A stretch of DNA of 64,000 nucleotides from DASWIG01 sp965371445 (GCA_965371445.1 CBDUYN010000025.1:15776-79775); one strand, 5' to 3'. Positions 7,909-16,965 are shown, numbered from the stretch's first letter. Numbers and translations are program-made. Notes: generated by a model not told the origin, from the sequence alone.

Positions 7909-8190
7909 TTTCGCGTCATCCCCGTGCTCCTCCCCGGTGCCCGCCGCCCCGCGGACGAGAAGCTTCCCAGCTTTCTCCGGCAGCTGACCTGGGTCGAGTT
8001 CCGTGCTGTCCCCAACGATGTCGAGGCATACCACCGTCTCGTCTCCGGCATCCGGGGGCAAGCACCGGGACCCGGGACGGAGGTGACGAATCTACCGCCC
8101 TCGCCTTACCGCTCCATGGCGACGCCCCCTCGGACGGCTTCGTCCACGCCACGAGCTCGACGACATCGCCGCGGCGGCGCGCGCCTTGGA
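7909..8190 (+). pseudogene. Remnant of a TIR-STAND protein gene
   Basis: The first part reads FRVIPVLLPGARRPADEK, then LPSFLRQLTWVEFR and HRLVSGIRGQAPGPG, the typical end of bacterial TIR domains. It is followed by pieces PSPYRSM, SDGFVHA and RHELDDIAAAARALE in three different frames, which resemble the linker into an NB-ARC/STAND ATPase. There is no TIR N-terminus, and at least two frameshifts occur. It abuts the kinase start at 8210. TIR-STAND proteins are commonly anti-phage NADases; this copy is dead. Confidence 0.55.
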
Positions 8191-8209
8191 AGTAAGATAC
8201 TCTGGGCTC

Positions 8210-10375
8210 ATGGTCGGCACAATCCTCTCCCACTACCGCGTGCTCCGCCTCCTCGGCACAGGCGGCATGGGGGAGGTCTACCTCGCCCTCGACACCAAGC
8301 TCGAGCGCGAGGTCGCCCTCAAGGTGCTCCCCGAGGCCTTCGCCGACTCCCCCCGGCTCGCCCGTTTCGAGCGCGAAGCTCGTGCCGTCGCCGCCCTCAA
8401 CCACCCGAACATCGTCACCCTCCACGCCATTGAGGAGGCCGACGGCGTCGCGTTTCTGGTCCTGGAGCTGGTGGAAGGGGAGACGCTGCGCCAGCGCATT
8501 CCACCTACCGGCTTCGAGCTCGAGGAGCTACTGCGCCTCGCCGTGCCGCTGGTGGATGCCGTCGCTTCGGCTCACGCCCGGGGGGTGATCCACCGCGACC
8601 TCAAGCCCGACAACGTGATGGTCACCTGGGACGGGCATCTCAAGGTCCTCGACTTCGGGCTCGCCAAGCTGCGGACGCCGGAGACCGACGCCGCCGTCGA
8701 CAGCGCGGCCGAAACCCTCGTCCCCGACGCGACAGCGACCCGCCCGGGGACGGTGCTGGGCACCCCCGGCCAGATGGCGCCGGAGCAGATCCGCGGCCAG
8801 AGGACCGACGCCCGCACGGACGTGTTCGCCCTGGGCTTGCTGCTCTTCGAGGCCGCGACCGGCCGCCACCCATTTCCAGGGGATAACGCGTCGGCCGACG
8901 ACCCGGCGGCCCGCAGTCTTGCGATCCTGCGCGACGAGCCCCTGGCGGTGTCGCGCCTGCGCCCGGACCTACCCCGGGAGCTCGAGCACCTCCTCGACCG
9001 CTGCCTGGAGAAGGATCCGAGTCGGCGGCCGTCGAGTGCCGCCGAGCTGCGCCACGACCTCGAGGCCCTGAAGGGCCGCCTCAGGAAGGCACCGGGCCGG
9101 ACCCCCACGGTCGCCGTGCTGCCCTTCGCCGACATGAGCGCCGAGCACGACCAGACCTATTTCTGCGAGGGCCTGGCCGAGGAGCTCATCAATGCCCTGA
9201 CCCGCGTCGAAGGGCTCCAGGTGATCTCGCGTACCTCGGCCTTCCGCTTCCAGGGGAGCGGCCTCGACATCCGCGACATCGGGCGCCAGCTCAACGTCGA
9301 CTCGGTCCTGGAAGGAAGCGTGCGCAAGGTGGGCGACCGGGTCCGGATCACCGCCCAGCTCATCGACGTCGCCAACGGTTACCACCTGTGGTCGGAGCGC
9401 TTCGACCGCCAGCTCGACGACATTTTCGCCATCCAGGAGGAAATCGCAGAGCGCTCGGTCGAGGCGCTGCGCGGCGTCCTGGGCGAGGGCGAGCGCGAGG
9501 TGCTGCGCGGCGTCGGCACCAACTCACCCCAGGCCTGGGACTTCTATCTCCAAGGCCGCCAGCTCTACTCGCAGCTGCGCATTGTGCCGGCTGAGGCGCT
9601 CTACTACCGGGCGGTGGAGCTCGACCCGACGTTTGCCCGGGCGTGGTCTCAGATCGCCATCCTCCACGCCTGGGCGGGCTCCTGGTTTCGGCGCCGCGAG
9701 GCGGAGAACGAGGCAGCGGAGACGGCCGCGCGCCGGGCCCTCGAGCTCGCTCCCGACCTCGCCGAGGCCCATGTCGGGGTCGGCGCCGTCCACGACCATG
9801 CCGGGCGAGGCGACGAGGCGGAGCGCCACTTGGCCCGCGCCCGCGAGCTCGACGCTGGCCTGTGGGATGCGTGGTATTTCTCCGGCCGCGCCGCCTGGGC
9901 CCAGGGCAAGCTCGAAGAAGCCCTGGCGCATTTCGAACGTGCCGCGGAGGTCGATCCGGAGGACTACCAGGCCCTGAGCCTCGCCGCCCAACTCCACCAA
10001 GGTCGGGGCGACCGGGAGGCCGTGGTGCGCGTCAGCCGCGTCTGCCTGGAGCGCGTCAAGCGCCATCTGGACCGACATCCCGAGGACGCCAAGGCCGCCC
10101 TCTACGCGGCCTTCTGCGCGGGCCGCCTCGGCGACCGCGAGCGCGCCCTGGCCTGGGCGGAGCGCGTCCACGACATGGCTCCCGAGGAGCCGGTCCACTA
10201 CTACAACCTTGCCTGCTTGTACGCCACCCTCGGTGACGGCGACCGCGCCCTGGCAGCGCTTGAGAAGCTCGCCGGCTCCGGCCAGGGCCGCCGCGACTGG
10301 CTGGAGCACGACACCGATCTCGATCCGCTGCGCGAGGATCCCAGGTTCCAGGCAGTGATGGCGCGGTTGCCGTGA
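8210..10375 (+). CDS. Pkn-type Ser/Thr protein kinase with TolB-like and TPR domains
   Basis: 721 aa from the ATG at 8210; an upstream TTG at 8186 would add 8 residues that belong to the TIR remnant. The kinase domain covers about residues 8-285, with the glycine loop LGTGGMGEVY, VALK lysine, HRDLKPDNVMV and DFGLAKL. The activation segment reads GTPGQMAPEQ, with Gln where Tyr is usual. Residues 300-420 match the TolB-like N-terminal domain (VAVLPFADMSAEHDQTYF, GRQLNVDSVLEGSVRK, YHLWSERFDR). The rest is a series of TPR-like helices. I see no transmembrane segment, so it is probably cytoplasmic. This architecture is common in Acidobacteriota; targets are unknown. Confidence 0.9.
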   Translation: MVGTILSHYRVLRLLGTGGMGEVYLALDTKLEREVALKVLPEAFADSPRLARFEREARAVAALNHPNIVTLHAIEEADGVAFLVLELVEGETLRQRIPPTGFELEELLRLAVPLVDAVASAHARGVIHRDLKPDNVMVTWDGHLKVLDFGLAKLRTPETDAAVDSAAETLVPDATATRPGTVLGTPGQMAPEQIRGQRTDARTDVFALGLLLFEAATGRHPFPGDNASADDPAARSLAILRDEPLAVSRLRPDLPRELEHLLDRCLEKDPSRRPSSAAELRHDLEALKGRLRKAPGRTPTVAVLPFADMSAEHDQTYFCEGLAEELINALTRVEGLQVISRTSAFRFQGSGLDIRDIGRQLNVDSVLEGSVRKVGDRVRITAQLIDVANGYHLWSERFDRQLDDIFAIQEEIAERSVEALRGVLGEGEREVLRGVGTNSPQAWDFYLQGRQLYSQLRIVPAEALYYRAVELDPTFARAWSQIAILHAWAGSWFRRREAENEAAETAARRALELAPDLAEAHVGVGAVHDHAGRGDEAERHLARARELDAGLWDAWYFSGRAAWAQGKLEEALAHFERAAEVDPEDYQALSLAAQLHQGRGDREAVVRVSRVCLERVKRHLDRHPEDAKAALYAAFCAGRLGDRERALAWAERVHDMAPEEPVHYYNLACLYATLGDGDRALAALEKLAGSGQGRRDWLEHDTDLDPLREDPRFQAVMARLP

Positions 10376-10411
10376 GGGATCGCCCGGCCCCCGATTCCGC
10401 GATCCCCTCGA
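10376..10411 (+). terminator. Weak hairpin after the first kinase
   Basis: GGATCGC (10376-10382) can pair with GCGATCC (about 10399-10405) across a GC-rich loop just after the kinase stop. There is no U-tract, so termination is only a possibility. Confidence 0.25.
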
Positions 10412-10530
10412 TCAAGCTGCGACCCGGACGCGGGCAGCGAGCTCGGCTTCGAGCTCCTCGATCCGTTTCTCGAGCTTCTCGATCAAGGGGCTGAGCTCAT
10501 CCTCCGTGAAGCGCCGACGGCGGCGGGGTG
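10412..10530 (-). pseudogene. 3' remnant of a PNPOx-family gene (second copy of 36951-37050)
   Basis: On the minus strand the frame reads RFTEDELSPLIEKLEKR, then IEELEAELAARVRVAA and a stop at 10412. Bases 10431-10515 match the 3' end of the pyridoxamine-phosphate-oxidase-like fragment at 36948-37300 with few changes. Only the C-terminal helix is left. Confidence 0.8.
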
Positions 10531-10665
10531 GGCGGCGCGCAGCCCTTGCCGAGACGGCACGGACTCGGTGACATTCGAAGCCGGTTCAGCTACGATTCAA
10601 GATGGCGGTAAACCGGTGGCGGGGTACCAGGCAAGGCCTCGACTCTCAGGTCGCGCATGAAGAGC
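10531..10665. other. Spacer upstream of the Rieske kinase
   Basis: I see no gene here. It may hold promoter elements for the kinase at 10727, but no convincing -35/-10 pair is visible. Confidence 0.3.
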
Positions 10666-10692
10666 CTCGGCTCGAGCAAGCTCTGAGCCGAG
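10666..10692. promoter_or_regulatory. Inverted repeat upstream of the Rieske kinase
   Basis: CTCGGCTC (10666-10673) and GAGCCGAG (10685-10692) are perfect 8-bp arms around an 11-base centre, ending 34 bases before the kinase ATG. It could be an operator or a leader hairpin. A good ribosome-binding site (AGGAG, 10716-10720) follows, 6 bases before the start. Confidence 0.4.
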
Positions 10693-10726
10693 AGTTAGTA
10701 TCGTCAGACATGAGCAGGAGAATTTC

Positions 10727-13369
10727 ATGATCGGTCGAACCCTCGCCCACTACGAAATTCTATCGAAGCTCGGATCCGGCGGCATGGGAGAGGTCTTTGC
10801 CGCCCTGGACAACAAGCTGAACCGCAAGGTCGCGCTCAAGGTCCTGCACCGGGAAATGACGGAGGATCGCGATCGCCAGACCCGCTTCGAGCGGGAAGCC
10901 ATGGCCGTCGCCGCGCTCAACCACCCCAACATCGTCACGATTCACGCCATCGACCAGGCCGATGACGTACGCTACCTAACCATGGAGCTGATCGAAGGCC
11001 GGACCCTGGTCGACATCATCTCCGCGGGTGGTTTGAGGCTCGAGCCGTTCTTCGAGCTCGCGATCCCTCTGACCGATGCGGTGAGCGCCGCTCACGCTCA
11101 GAGCATCATTCACCGGGATCTCAAGCCCGGGAATGTCATGGTCACGCGCGAGGGACGGATCAAGGTGTTGGACTTCGGACTGGCCAAGCTGCGGCGGGAG
11201 CTCGACGATCCCGCGTCGTCGCGGTCGCCGACCGAAGCTCTCACGCAGACGGGAAGCCTCCTCGGCACGGTGCCCTACATGTCCCCCGAACAGCTGAAGG
11301 GCAAGCAGGTCGATCATCGCTCGGACGTCTTCTCCCTCGGTGTCATGCTCTACGAGATGGTCACCGGCACATACCCGTTTCGAGGCGAGACGTCCGCGGA
11401 TTGCGTTTCCTCGATTCTGCGGGATACCCCCACACCGGTGACCGAGCTCAAACCGGACCTACCCCGCCATCTGGGGCGGATCATCCGGCGTTGCCTGGAA
11501 AAGGACGCCGATCGGCGCTATCAGGTCACCGCGGACCTGCGAAACGAGCTGCAAGACCTGCAGACCGAAATCGGCACCGGTGCGCAGCTTGCCGGGCCTT
11601 CTCCGACCGCGGCGCCAGCTCCGGGGTCAGAGGCCGTGGCGAAGCTCATCCAGGCAGCCACCCTCGACGAGGTCCGAGCGACCGGATGCAAGGTGGTCCA
11701 CCTCGAAAAACACACGGTGGCGCTCTTTAGCCACGGCGAAGCGATCTACGCCGTGGACAATCGCTGTCCTCACATGGGATTCCCGCTCGATCGCGGCAGC
11801 GTGAAAGACTGCATTCTGACTTGCCATTGGCACCACGCCCGTTTCGACCTGTCCAGCGGCGGAACGTTCGACCCCTGGGCCGACGACTTGCGCGCCTTTC
11901 CCGTCGAGATCCGCGGCGGCGAGGTGTGGGTGGATGTGGCCCGCCTCGACGATCCTACGGCACATCAAGGCGTACGCGTCCGCGAAGGATTGGAGCAGAA
12001 CATCCCGCTCGTCATCGCCAAGGCCGTCGTCATGTTGCTCGAACAAGGGGAGGGCCCGTCCGAAGCGTTGCGCGTCGGCCTCAAGTTCGGGGCCAGGTAC
12101 CGGCAGTGGGGATGGGGGCAGGGTCTGACGATCCTCACCTGCATGATGAACCTGCTGCCGCACCTCGAGGAGGAAGACCGGCCGCGCGCCTTGTATCACG
12201 GTCTGTCGGCGGTCGCCTCTGAGTGCGACGGCATGCCGCCGCGCTTCGACCTGCGCCCGTTGCCGGAATCGCCGGCCGATGTGGCGACTCTCAAGCGCTG
12301 GTTGCGTCAGTTTGTCGAGGTCCGGGACGCCCAGGGCGCTGAGCGCTGCATCGTCTCGGCGGTGCGGGCCGGGGCCACGGACCGCCAGATGGCCGACCTG
12401 CTGTTCGCCGCCGCCACCGACCACCGCTACCTCGAGGCCGGCCATGTCCTCGACTTCATCAACAAGGCCCTCGAGGCGCTGGATGCGGCGGGATGGGACC
12501 TGGCCGAGCCGGTGCTCGCCTCCCTGGCACGCGGACTCGCCACCGCCGACCGGATGGAGGAATCCAACGCCTGGCGCCATCCGGTGGACCTGATTCCGAT
12601 TCTGGAGCGCGCCTTCGAGGCCCTGGCGACAGCGCTCGAGATCGGCCAGGGACGGCGCGGCTCCTGGGCCGGACGCGACGTTCTTGTCGACGTGCTGTCG
12701 GGAGACGATCCGCAGGCCATTGCCGACGCGCTGTTGATGGCGTTGCGCGGAGGCGGCACCGAGGACGAGCTGGCCGGCGGCGTGGCCTATGCCGCCGCTC
12801 TGCGCATCGCCCGTTTCCATGTCAGCAACGAGTTCGGGGACTGGGACACGGCTCTGCACACGTTTACGTTCGCGAACGCCGTTCACCAGGGGTTGCGACG
12901 CTCGCCGTCACCGGAGTTGATGCGCGGAGTCTTCGACGCGGCGATGAGCATCTATCTGGATCGTTTTCTCAACGTGCCGGCAACGGCCATCCCCGAGCCG
13001 CAAAGTGATATCGCGGATGCCGATGCGTTGCTCGCCGAGCTCCCGGCGCTGCTCGATCGGCAACAGCAGGTCAACCAGGCCGGCGAGCTGGTCGCGAAAT
13101 ATCAGTCGGGGGACCACGATCCCGCTCGCTTGCGGTCCACAATGGGCCGTGTCCTGCTGCGAGAGGACCGCGACTTCCACACGATTCAAGTGGTCGAGGC
13201 TGCCGTGCGCCAGTCCGAGCTCCGGAGGGGCACGCCGGCCGCCACTCATGTCCTGATCGCGGCAGCGCGCTACCTGGCAGCCCACGCGCCGACCGTGAGG
13301 GCACAAGAGCAGACCTATCAGATCGCCCGTCGCCTGCACCGCGGCGAGCAGTTGCACGAGGCGTCCTGA
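10727..13369 (+). CDS. Ser/Thr protein kinase fused to a Rieske [2Fe-2S] domain and a helical domain
   Basis: 880 aa. Residues 1-285 are a complete Pkn-type kinase (LGSGGMGEVFAALD, VALK, HRDLKPGNVMV, DFGLAKL, GTVPYMSPEQL). Residues about 302-410 are a Rieske ferredoxin domain with all four ligands: Cys347-x-His349, 16 residues, then Cys366-x2-His369 (CHWHHARFDLSSG). Residues 410-880 form a mostly helical region like the C-terminus of some stand-alone Rieske proteins whose function I do not know. No transmembrane helix is evident. The obvious inference is a kinase whose activity follows the redox or assembly state of the cluster. The start is supported by an AGGAG 6 bases upstream. One uninterrupted frame makes an artefactual join unlikely. 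Confidence 0.9.
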   Translation: MIGRTLAHYEILSKLGSGGMGEVFAALDNKLNRKVALKVLHREMTEDRDRQTRFEREAMAVAALNHPNIVTIHAIDQADDVRYLTMELIEGRTLVDIISAGGLRLEPFFELAIPLTDAVSAAHAQSIIHRDLKPGNVMVTREGRIKVLDFGLAKLRRELDDPASSRSPTEALTQTGSLLGTVPYMSPEQLKGKQVDHRSDVFSLGVMLYEMVTGTYPFRGETSADCVSSILRDTPTPVTELKPDLPRHLGRIIRRCLEKDADRRYQVTADLRNELQDLQTEIGTGAQLAGPSPTAAPAPGSEAVAKLIQAATLDEVRATGCKVVHLEKHTVALFSHGEAIYAVDNRCPHMGFPLDRGSVKDCILTCHWHHARFDLSSGGTFDPWADDLRAFPVEIRGGEVWVDVARLDDPTAHQGVRVREGLEQNIPLVIAKAVVMLLEQGEGPSEALRVGLKFGARYRQWGWGQGLTILTCMMNLLPHLEEEDRPRALYHGLSAVASECDGMPPRFDLRPLPESPADVATLKRWLRQFVEVRDAQGAERCIVSAVRAGATDRQMADLLFAAATDHRYLEAGHVLDFINKALEALDAAGWDLAEPVLASLARGLATADRMEESNAWRHPVDLIPILERAFEALATALEIGQGRRGSWAGRDVLVDVLSGDDPQAIADALLMALRGGGTEDELAGGVAYAAALRIARFHVSNEFGDWDTALHTFTFANAVHQGLRRSPSPELMRGVFDAAMSIYLDRFLNVPATAIPEPQSDIADADALLAELPALLDRQQQVNQAGELVAKYQSGDHDPARLRSTMGRVLLREDRDFHTIQVVEAAVRQSELRRGTPAATHVLIAAARYLAAHAPTVRAQEQTYQIARRLHRGEQLHEAS

Positions 13370-13572
13370 CGTTGCCCGGACGCCGACCCGAGGATCATCC
13401 TGGCCTGATCGACTCGCCGGTCTGAACGAGCGTCCTGACCGCAGCCGTCCTCATCCGGTCGAAGGAGTCCGCGGCTCTTCCAGCAAGCGATAGAGCACGT
13501 TGTCGGTAAACGCCGGATCCTTGGTCATGCCGGGTCAACCCGTCTTCATGACGGAAGACAGAGAATCGGCGT
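13370..13572. other. Spacer with a possible gene tail
   Basis: On the minus strand a short frame (MTKDPAFTDNVLYRLLEEP, about 13528 to 13455) ends in TGA. It resembles a gene tail but I cannot assign it. I see nothing else. Confidence 0.3.
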
Positions 13573-15450
13573 TCATGGGCTTCGTGAATACGAATGAGAG
13601 GCGACGCCGTCGGGGGCAAGATCCTGCCGCATCAGGAAGTGTATCACCGGCAGCGCCGCGGCGAGGACCCCCAGGCACAGGACCACCGCCAGGTTGGGAA
13701 GGGGTTGCCCCCGGAGCCCGAGGAACGCGCACGCGCAGAGCACAACGATGAGCAAGCCCTTGAGGACGATCATCGAGCGGCCCAGAAGCGCGAGGACCAT
13801 GGCCAGACTACCGCTCACCAAGACCAGGAGACTCTGCCCCCAGACCGTGCCGTCCACGAGAATCGACCCGCGGCCTGACGCCGCGCCGCGAAACGAGAAG
13901 TCGAGAAGCGCCAGGGCGGAGTCGACCGCGAGCGGCACCAGGGCAAAGAGCGCCAACCAGCGCAGCGCGCGGATCAGACGCTGGCGGACCACCTCCCCCG
14001 GTGGCGCCGGCAAGCGGCGGAGAAGAGGGACCTGCCGCTGCCAGTCGGTGCTCATCCACGAAGCCGCCACGAAGGCTCCGTAGGCCGCCATGACCCACGT
14101 CAGGATCCCCACCTCCCTGGCCCGAGACCAGGGTAGAAAGCCCGAATCGAGCCGAGAGCCGTAGAAAGCCAACACCGTCACCGTCACCATGACGGCGGCA
14201 CCGACGCCAAGCGCCCGGAATCGCCAAGCGGAGAGCTCGAAAGGCTGTGGCGCGAGCTTGGAGCCGAGCATCGAGCCGCGCCAACGCTGCTGGAAGGCAT
14301 CGCCAGAGGTTTCGACCCGAGGTGTACCGCCCCGGTCAAAGCGCCGTATCCGGCGCGCGGCGAAGAGGTAGACCGCCGTGCAGACCGACACGACGAGGAG
14401 CGGCCAGATCAGGTTCTCCGCCACGGTCTGGTAGGTTCCAAGCATGGGTATCGAAGGCTTCATCGTGAATCCCGCACGTCGCAGGTCGGAGAACAAAAGC
14501 CGTTGCTCAAGGCCGCCGAAAAAGTGGAAGGTGACCACCTGCACGATCATCATGCACAGGAAGACTCCCTGCCAGGGGTTGCCGGGCCGCTCACCCGCGC
14601 TCAGCAGACAGCTGAACACTACGATCAGGCCGAGGAATCCGATGGCTCGATCGAGGTGATGCCAGCGGCGTTCGCGGAACAGACCGTCCCGCCGCCAGGG
14701 CTGGGCGAGGTACTCCGCTTCCGGGACGTAGCGCTCGAGCACGATCTCCACCGTCGACGCTGCCGGAATCCCGAGCTGCCCCAGCCCCCACTTCTCGAGG
14801 TCGTCGAGCTGCGGCCACTCTTCGCGGCCGAGCGTGGCGAGCACCTCCCCGGGCTCCGGAAGCGGCTGCAGGCTATGGCGCGACCAGCGCCAGGTCGCGC
14901 CATATCCCCCGACGCCGCCTGATCGCAGGGCGGCGAGGGAGAGCTCGGTCGTCAGCCCCCGGGTCGTCCTGCCGTCGACGGTGAACCGCAATAGAGGCAC
15001 ACCGGGCAAGCGCTTCAAGGTTTCTGCCTCCGCCGGGTTGAGGCGTCCGGTAAAGCTCGGATGCATCAGAACCGGTCGGGTGTGATACTCGCTCAGCAAG
15101 AGAGCACCGAGGATGAGCACGCCGAAGGCCAGACCGAGCTCGAGCCGGGCCCTGAGCCTGACGGCCGGATCTACGGGCGAGTGCCGTAAGAGCGACCGGA
15201 GAGCCGGCTCGCGGTTCCTGAGGGCGAGAGCGAGAGCGAAAGCGAGATAGACAAGCGCCCAGGCGAAGGTCTCGTCCACGGCCCGCAAACCGTCGTACTC
15301 GACGGCCACGCCGAAGGCGAAACCGCGGGCAAGTGCAGTCGCACCGAGCCCGGCGAGAAGCGCCACCAAGATCAGGTAGCCACGGCTTCGCCGCCAGATC
15401 TCGCGGCGCAGGATCCCGCGCGCCGCGCGCGGTTCGAGGATTTCATGCAT
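13573..15450 (-). CDS. ABC-2-type transporter permease
   Basis: About 625 aa from the ATG at 15450 (MHEILEPRAARGILRREIWR), which overlaps the ATPase stop. There are multiple hydrophobic segments (GYLILVALLAGLGATALA near the N-terminus; LALFALVPLAVDSALALL and LLIVVLCACAFLGL near the C-terminus) with a long middle loop that is probably extracytoplasmic. It is the membrane partner of the ATPase at 15443-16348. Family and cargo are not identifiable. GntR-YtrA-controlled ABC pairs of this kind often respond to cell-envelope stress or export lipids and antibiotics. Confidence 0.75.
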   Translation of the reverse strand: MHEILEPRAARGILRREIWRRSRGYLILVALLAGLGATALARGFAFGVAVEYDGLRAVDETFAWALVYLAFALALALRNREPALRSLLRHSPVDPAVRLRARLELGLAFGVLILGALLLSEYHTRPVLMHPSFTGRLNPAEAETLKRLPGVPLLRFTVDGRTTRGLTTELSLAALRSGGVGGYGATWRWSRHSLQPLPEPGEVLATLGREEWPQLDDLEKWGLGQLGIPAASTVEIVLERYVPEAEYLAQPWRRDGLFRERRWHHLDRAIGFLGLIVVFSCLLSAGERPGNPWQGVFLCMMIVQVVTFHFFGGLEQRLLFSDLRRAGFTMKPSIPMLGTYQTVAENLIWPLLVVSVCTAVYLFAARRIRRFDRGGTPRVETSGDAFQQRWRGSMLGSKLAPQPFELSAWRFRALGVGAAVMVTVTVLAFYGSRLDSGFLPWSRAREVGILTWVMAAYGAFVAASWMSTDWQRQVPLLRRLPAPPGEVVRQRLIRALRWLALFALVPLAVDSALALLDFSFRGAASGRGSILVDGTVWGQSLLVLVSGSLAMVLALLGRSMIVLKGLLIVVLCACAFLGLRGQPLPNLAVVLCLGVLAAALPVIHFLMRQDLAPDGVASHSYSRSP

Positions 15451-16348
15451 CGTGATGGCTCCCGACGAGATCGACGAAGATGGACTCGAGGCTCGAATCA
15501 CTCAGGCTCACGTCGACGGCGCCCAGCTGCGCCAGTGACTCCAGCAGCTCGTCACGCCGCTCCGGCGACCGGGTCCACGCCGCGAGCTGCCAGCGATCCC
15601 CCAGACGCCGGCAGCTGACCAGCTCCGGAAGCCCCAGCCGGTCCGGCGGTCGCGGAAAGCGCGCCGTCACCCGGCTCAGGTGCAGCTTCAGCGCTTCGAC
15701 CGAGGATTCGACGAGCATCCGGCCGTCCTCGATGATGCCCACGTGGTCGGCCAGACGCTCGACCTCGCCTAGCAGGTGGGACGCGAGGAGCACCGAGCGG
15801 CCCTCGCGCGTCATGAGCTCGATCACCGCTTCCGTGAAGTCGCGCCGCACCACCGCGTCGAGCCCGGCGGTCGGCTCGTCGAGGATCAAGACCTCCGGCT
15901 CGAAGGCCAGGGCGGCGACCAGGGCCAGGCATCTCCGCTGGCCGACGGAGAGATTTCCAACCCGCGGCCGGCTCGGGACCTCGAAGCGCCGGAGATGCTC
16001 TTCGACCGCGTCGTCGCGCCAGGACTGCGGATAGAAGGACCGCAGGAATCCCAAGGTCTCCCGGACCGTCATCCGGGGGTCGAAATCAAATTCCTGAGGC
16101 ATGTAGCCGACCCGGGCACGCACCGCGAGGCCGTCGCGGGTTGGGTCGAGCCCCAGCACCTCGCACCGGCCCGCTCGCGGCCGTAGCAGGTCCAGCAGCA
16201 TGCGGATCAGCGTCGTCTTGCCGCTGCCGTTGCGCCCCAGAAGGCCGTACACGGAGCCGCGCGGCACCCGCATGCTGAGCCCCTGCAAGACCGGCTCCGA
16301 GCCGAAATCGTGCTCGACGGCGAAAGTTTCGATAGCTTGAGACGTCAT
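15443..16348 (-). CDS. ABC transporter ATP-binding protein
   Basis: 301 aa from the ATG at 16348 (MTSQAIETFAVEHDFG); the ORF can be extended to 16444, but that part lies inside the GntR gene. It has Walker A (LLGRNGSGKTTL), Q-loop (YMPQEFDFD), signature (LSVGQRRCLALVAAL) and Walker B (VLILDEPTAGLD). It belongs to the drug/lipid-type group that pairs with ABC-2 permeases. ATGA overlaps with both neighbours show a tightly coupled GntR-ATPase-permease operon. Confidence 0.9.
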   Translation of the reverse strand: MTSQAIETFAVEHDFGSEPVLQGLSMRVPRGSVYGLLGRNGSGKTTLIRMLLDLLRPRAGRCEVLGLDPTRDGLAVRARVGYMPQEFDFDPRMTVRETLGFLRSFYPQSWRDDAVEEHLRRFEVPSRPRVGNLSVGQRRCLALVAALAFEPEVLILDEPTAGLDAVVRRDFTEAVIELMTREGRSVLLASHLLGEVERLADHVGIIEDGRMLVESSVEALKLHLSRVTARFPRPPDRLGLPELVSCRRLGDRWQLAAWTRSPERRDELLESLAQLGAVDVSLSDSSLESIFVDLVGSHHDA

Positions 16349-16752
16349 CGATAAGGCTCCTTTTCGGGGTTGTCCCGGAAGAACTCGGCGGCCCGCCGCT
16401 CGAGCTGCTCGATGAGCTCCCGGGGGCCGACTCCCAGCTTCCACGCCGCGACCAGGAGCTCGTCCAGGTGCTGAGCGATCAACCGCCGGCGCTGTGCCGC
16501 CGGGACCTTCGCCTTGCGCTGCGCCACGAAGACGCCCCGCCCGTGCTGGGGCACGACGATGCCCTCGTGCTCCAGCTCGCGGTAGGCCCGCGCCACCGTA
16601 TTGGGATTGATCCGCAGCTCGAGGGCCAGGTCGCGAACCGAAGGCATGCGGACGCCGCCTTGAAGCTCGCCGCGGGCAACCTGGAGGCGCACCTGATCGA
16701 CGATCTGGCGGTAGATCGGTACCCGGCTGGTGATGTCGAGGTGGAAGCTCAC
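16345..16752 (-). CDS. GntR-family (YtrA-type) transcriptional regulator
   Basis: About 135 aa if translation begins at the GTG at 16752 (SFHLDITSRVPIYRQIVDQV). The ATG at 16773 would lie upstream of the predicted -10 element and cannot be used from that promoter. The N-terminal winged helix (MPSVRDLALELRINPNTVARAYRELEHEG) is typical GntR; the short C-terminal helical part is the YtrA pattern, without a large ligand domain. It precedes and overlaps the ABC ATPase and very likely represses this operon through the inverted repeat at 16756-16782. Confidence 0.85.
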   Translation of the reverse strand: MSFHLDITSRVPIYRQIVDQVRLQVARGELQGGVRMPSVRDLALELRINPNTVARAYRELEHEGIVVPQHGRGVFVAQRKAKVPAAQRRRLIAQHLDELLVAAWKLGVGPRELIEQLERRAAEFFRDNPEKEPYR

Positions 16753-16790
16753 AATGACTGTATCAATACACATAGTACAGTCGATGTCAA
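16752..16790 (-). promoter_or_regulatory. Promoter and operator of the GntR-ABC operon
   Basis: A consensus -35 TTGACA (16790-16785) and a -10 TATTGA (16768-16763) are 16 bases apart. A perfect 7-bp inverted repeat, GACTGTA/TACAGTC, lies at 16782-16776 and 16762-16756 with a 13-base centre that brackets the -10. This fits autorepression by the GntR protein. The predicted transcript starts near 16756, only about 4 bases before the GTG, so the mRNA may be nearly leaderless. Confidence 0.65.
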
Positions 16791-16889
16791 GCCTCCAAGG
16801 AAGTTTTTTTCAAGGCAGCACACCAGGCCCGGCGGCCGGGCGCGGCACGGCTCGGCTCCGCGGCCGCGTGCGACGGCTCATCTCATCGC
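16791..16889. other. Spacer upstream of the GntR promoter
   Basis: I see no gene or repeat in this stretch. Confidence 0.3.
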
Positions 16890-16965
16890 GCACCGAGACG
16901 CAGACCTGGCCGGCGTGGTAGAGGCCGCCCTTGCTCAGCAGGGGGACGGCCAAGTCGAGGTCCGC
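16890..16965 (-). pseudogene. Internal fragment of the aldehyde dehydrogenase gene
   Basis: It encodes DLDLAVPLLSKGGLYHAGQV plus CVSV, which is the region around the catalytic Cys of the intact ALDH (about 18156-18231), with a few changes. It is too short to function and has foreign sequence on both sides. It is the second clear ALDH-derived fragment in the window, taken from a different part of the gene. Confidence 0.85.

Noticed and set aside
10420..10530. Coiled-coil small gene upstream of the Rieske kinase
   Set aside because: It matches the 3' end of the PNPOx fragment at 36948-37300 and has no start.
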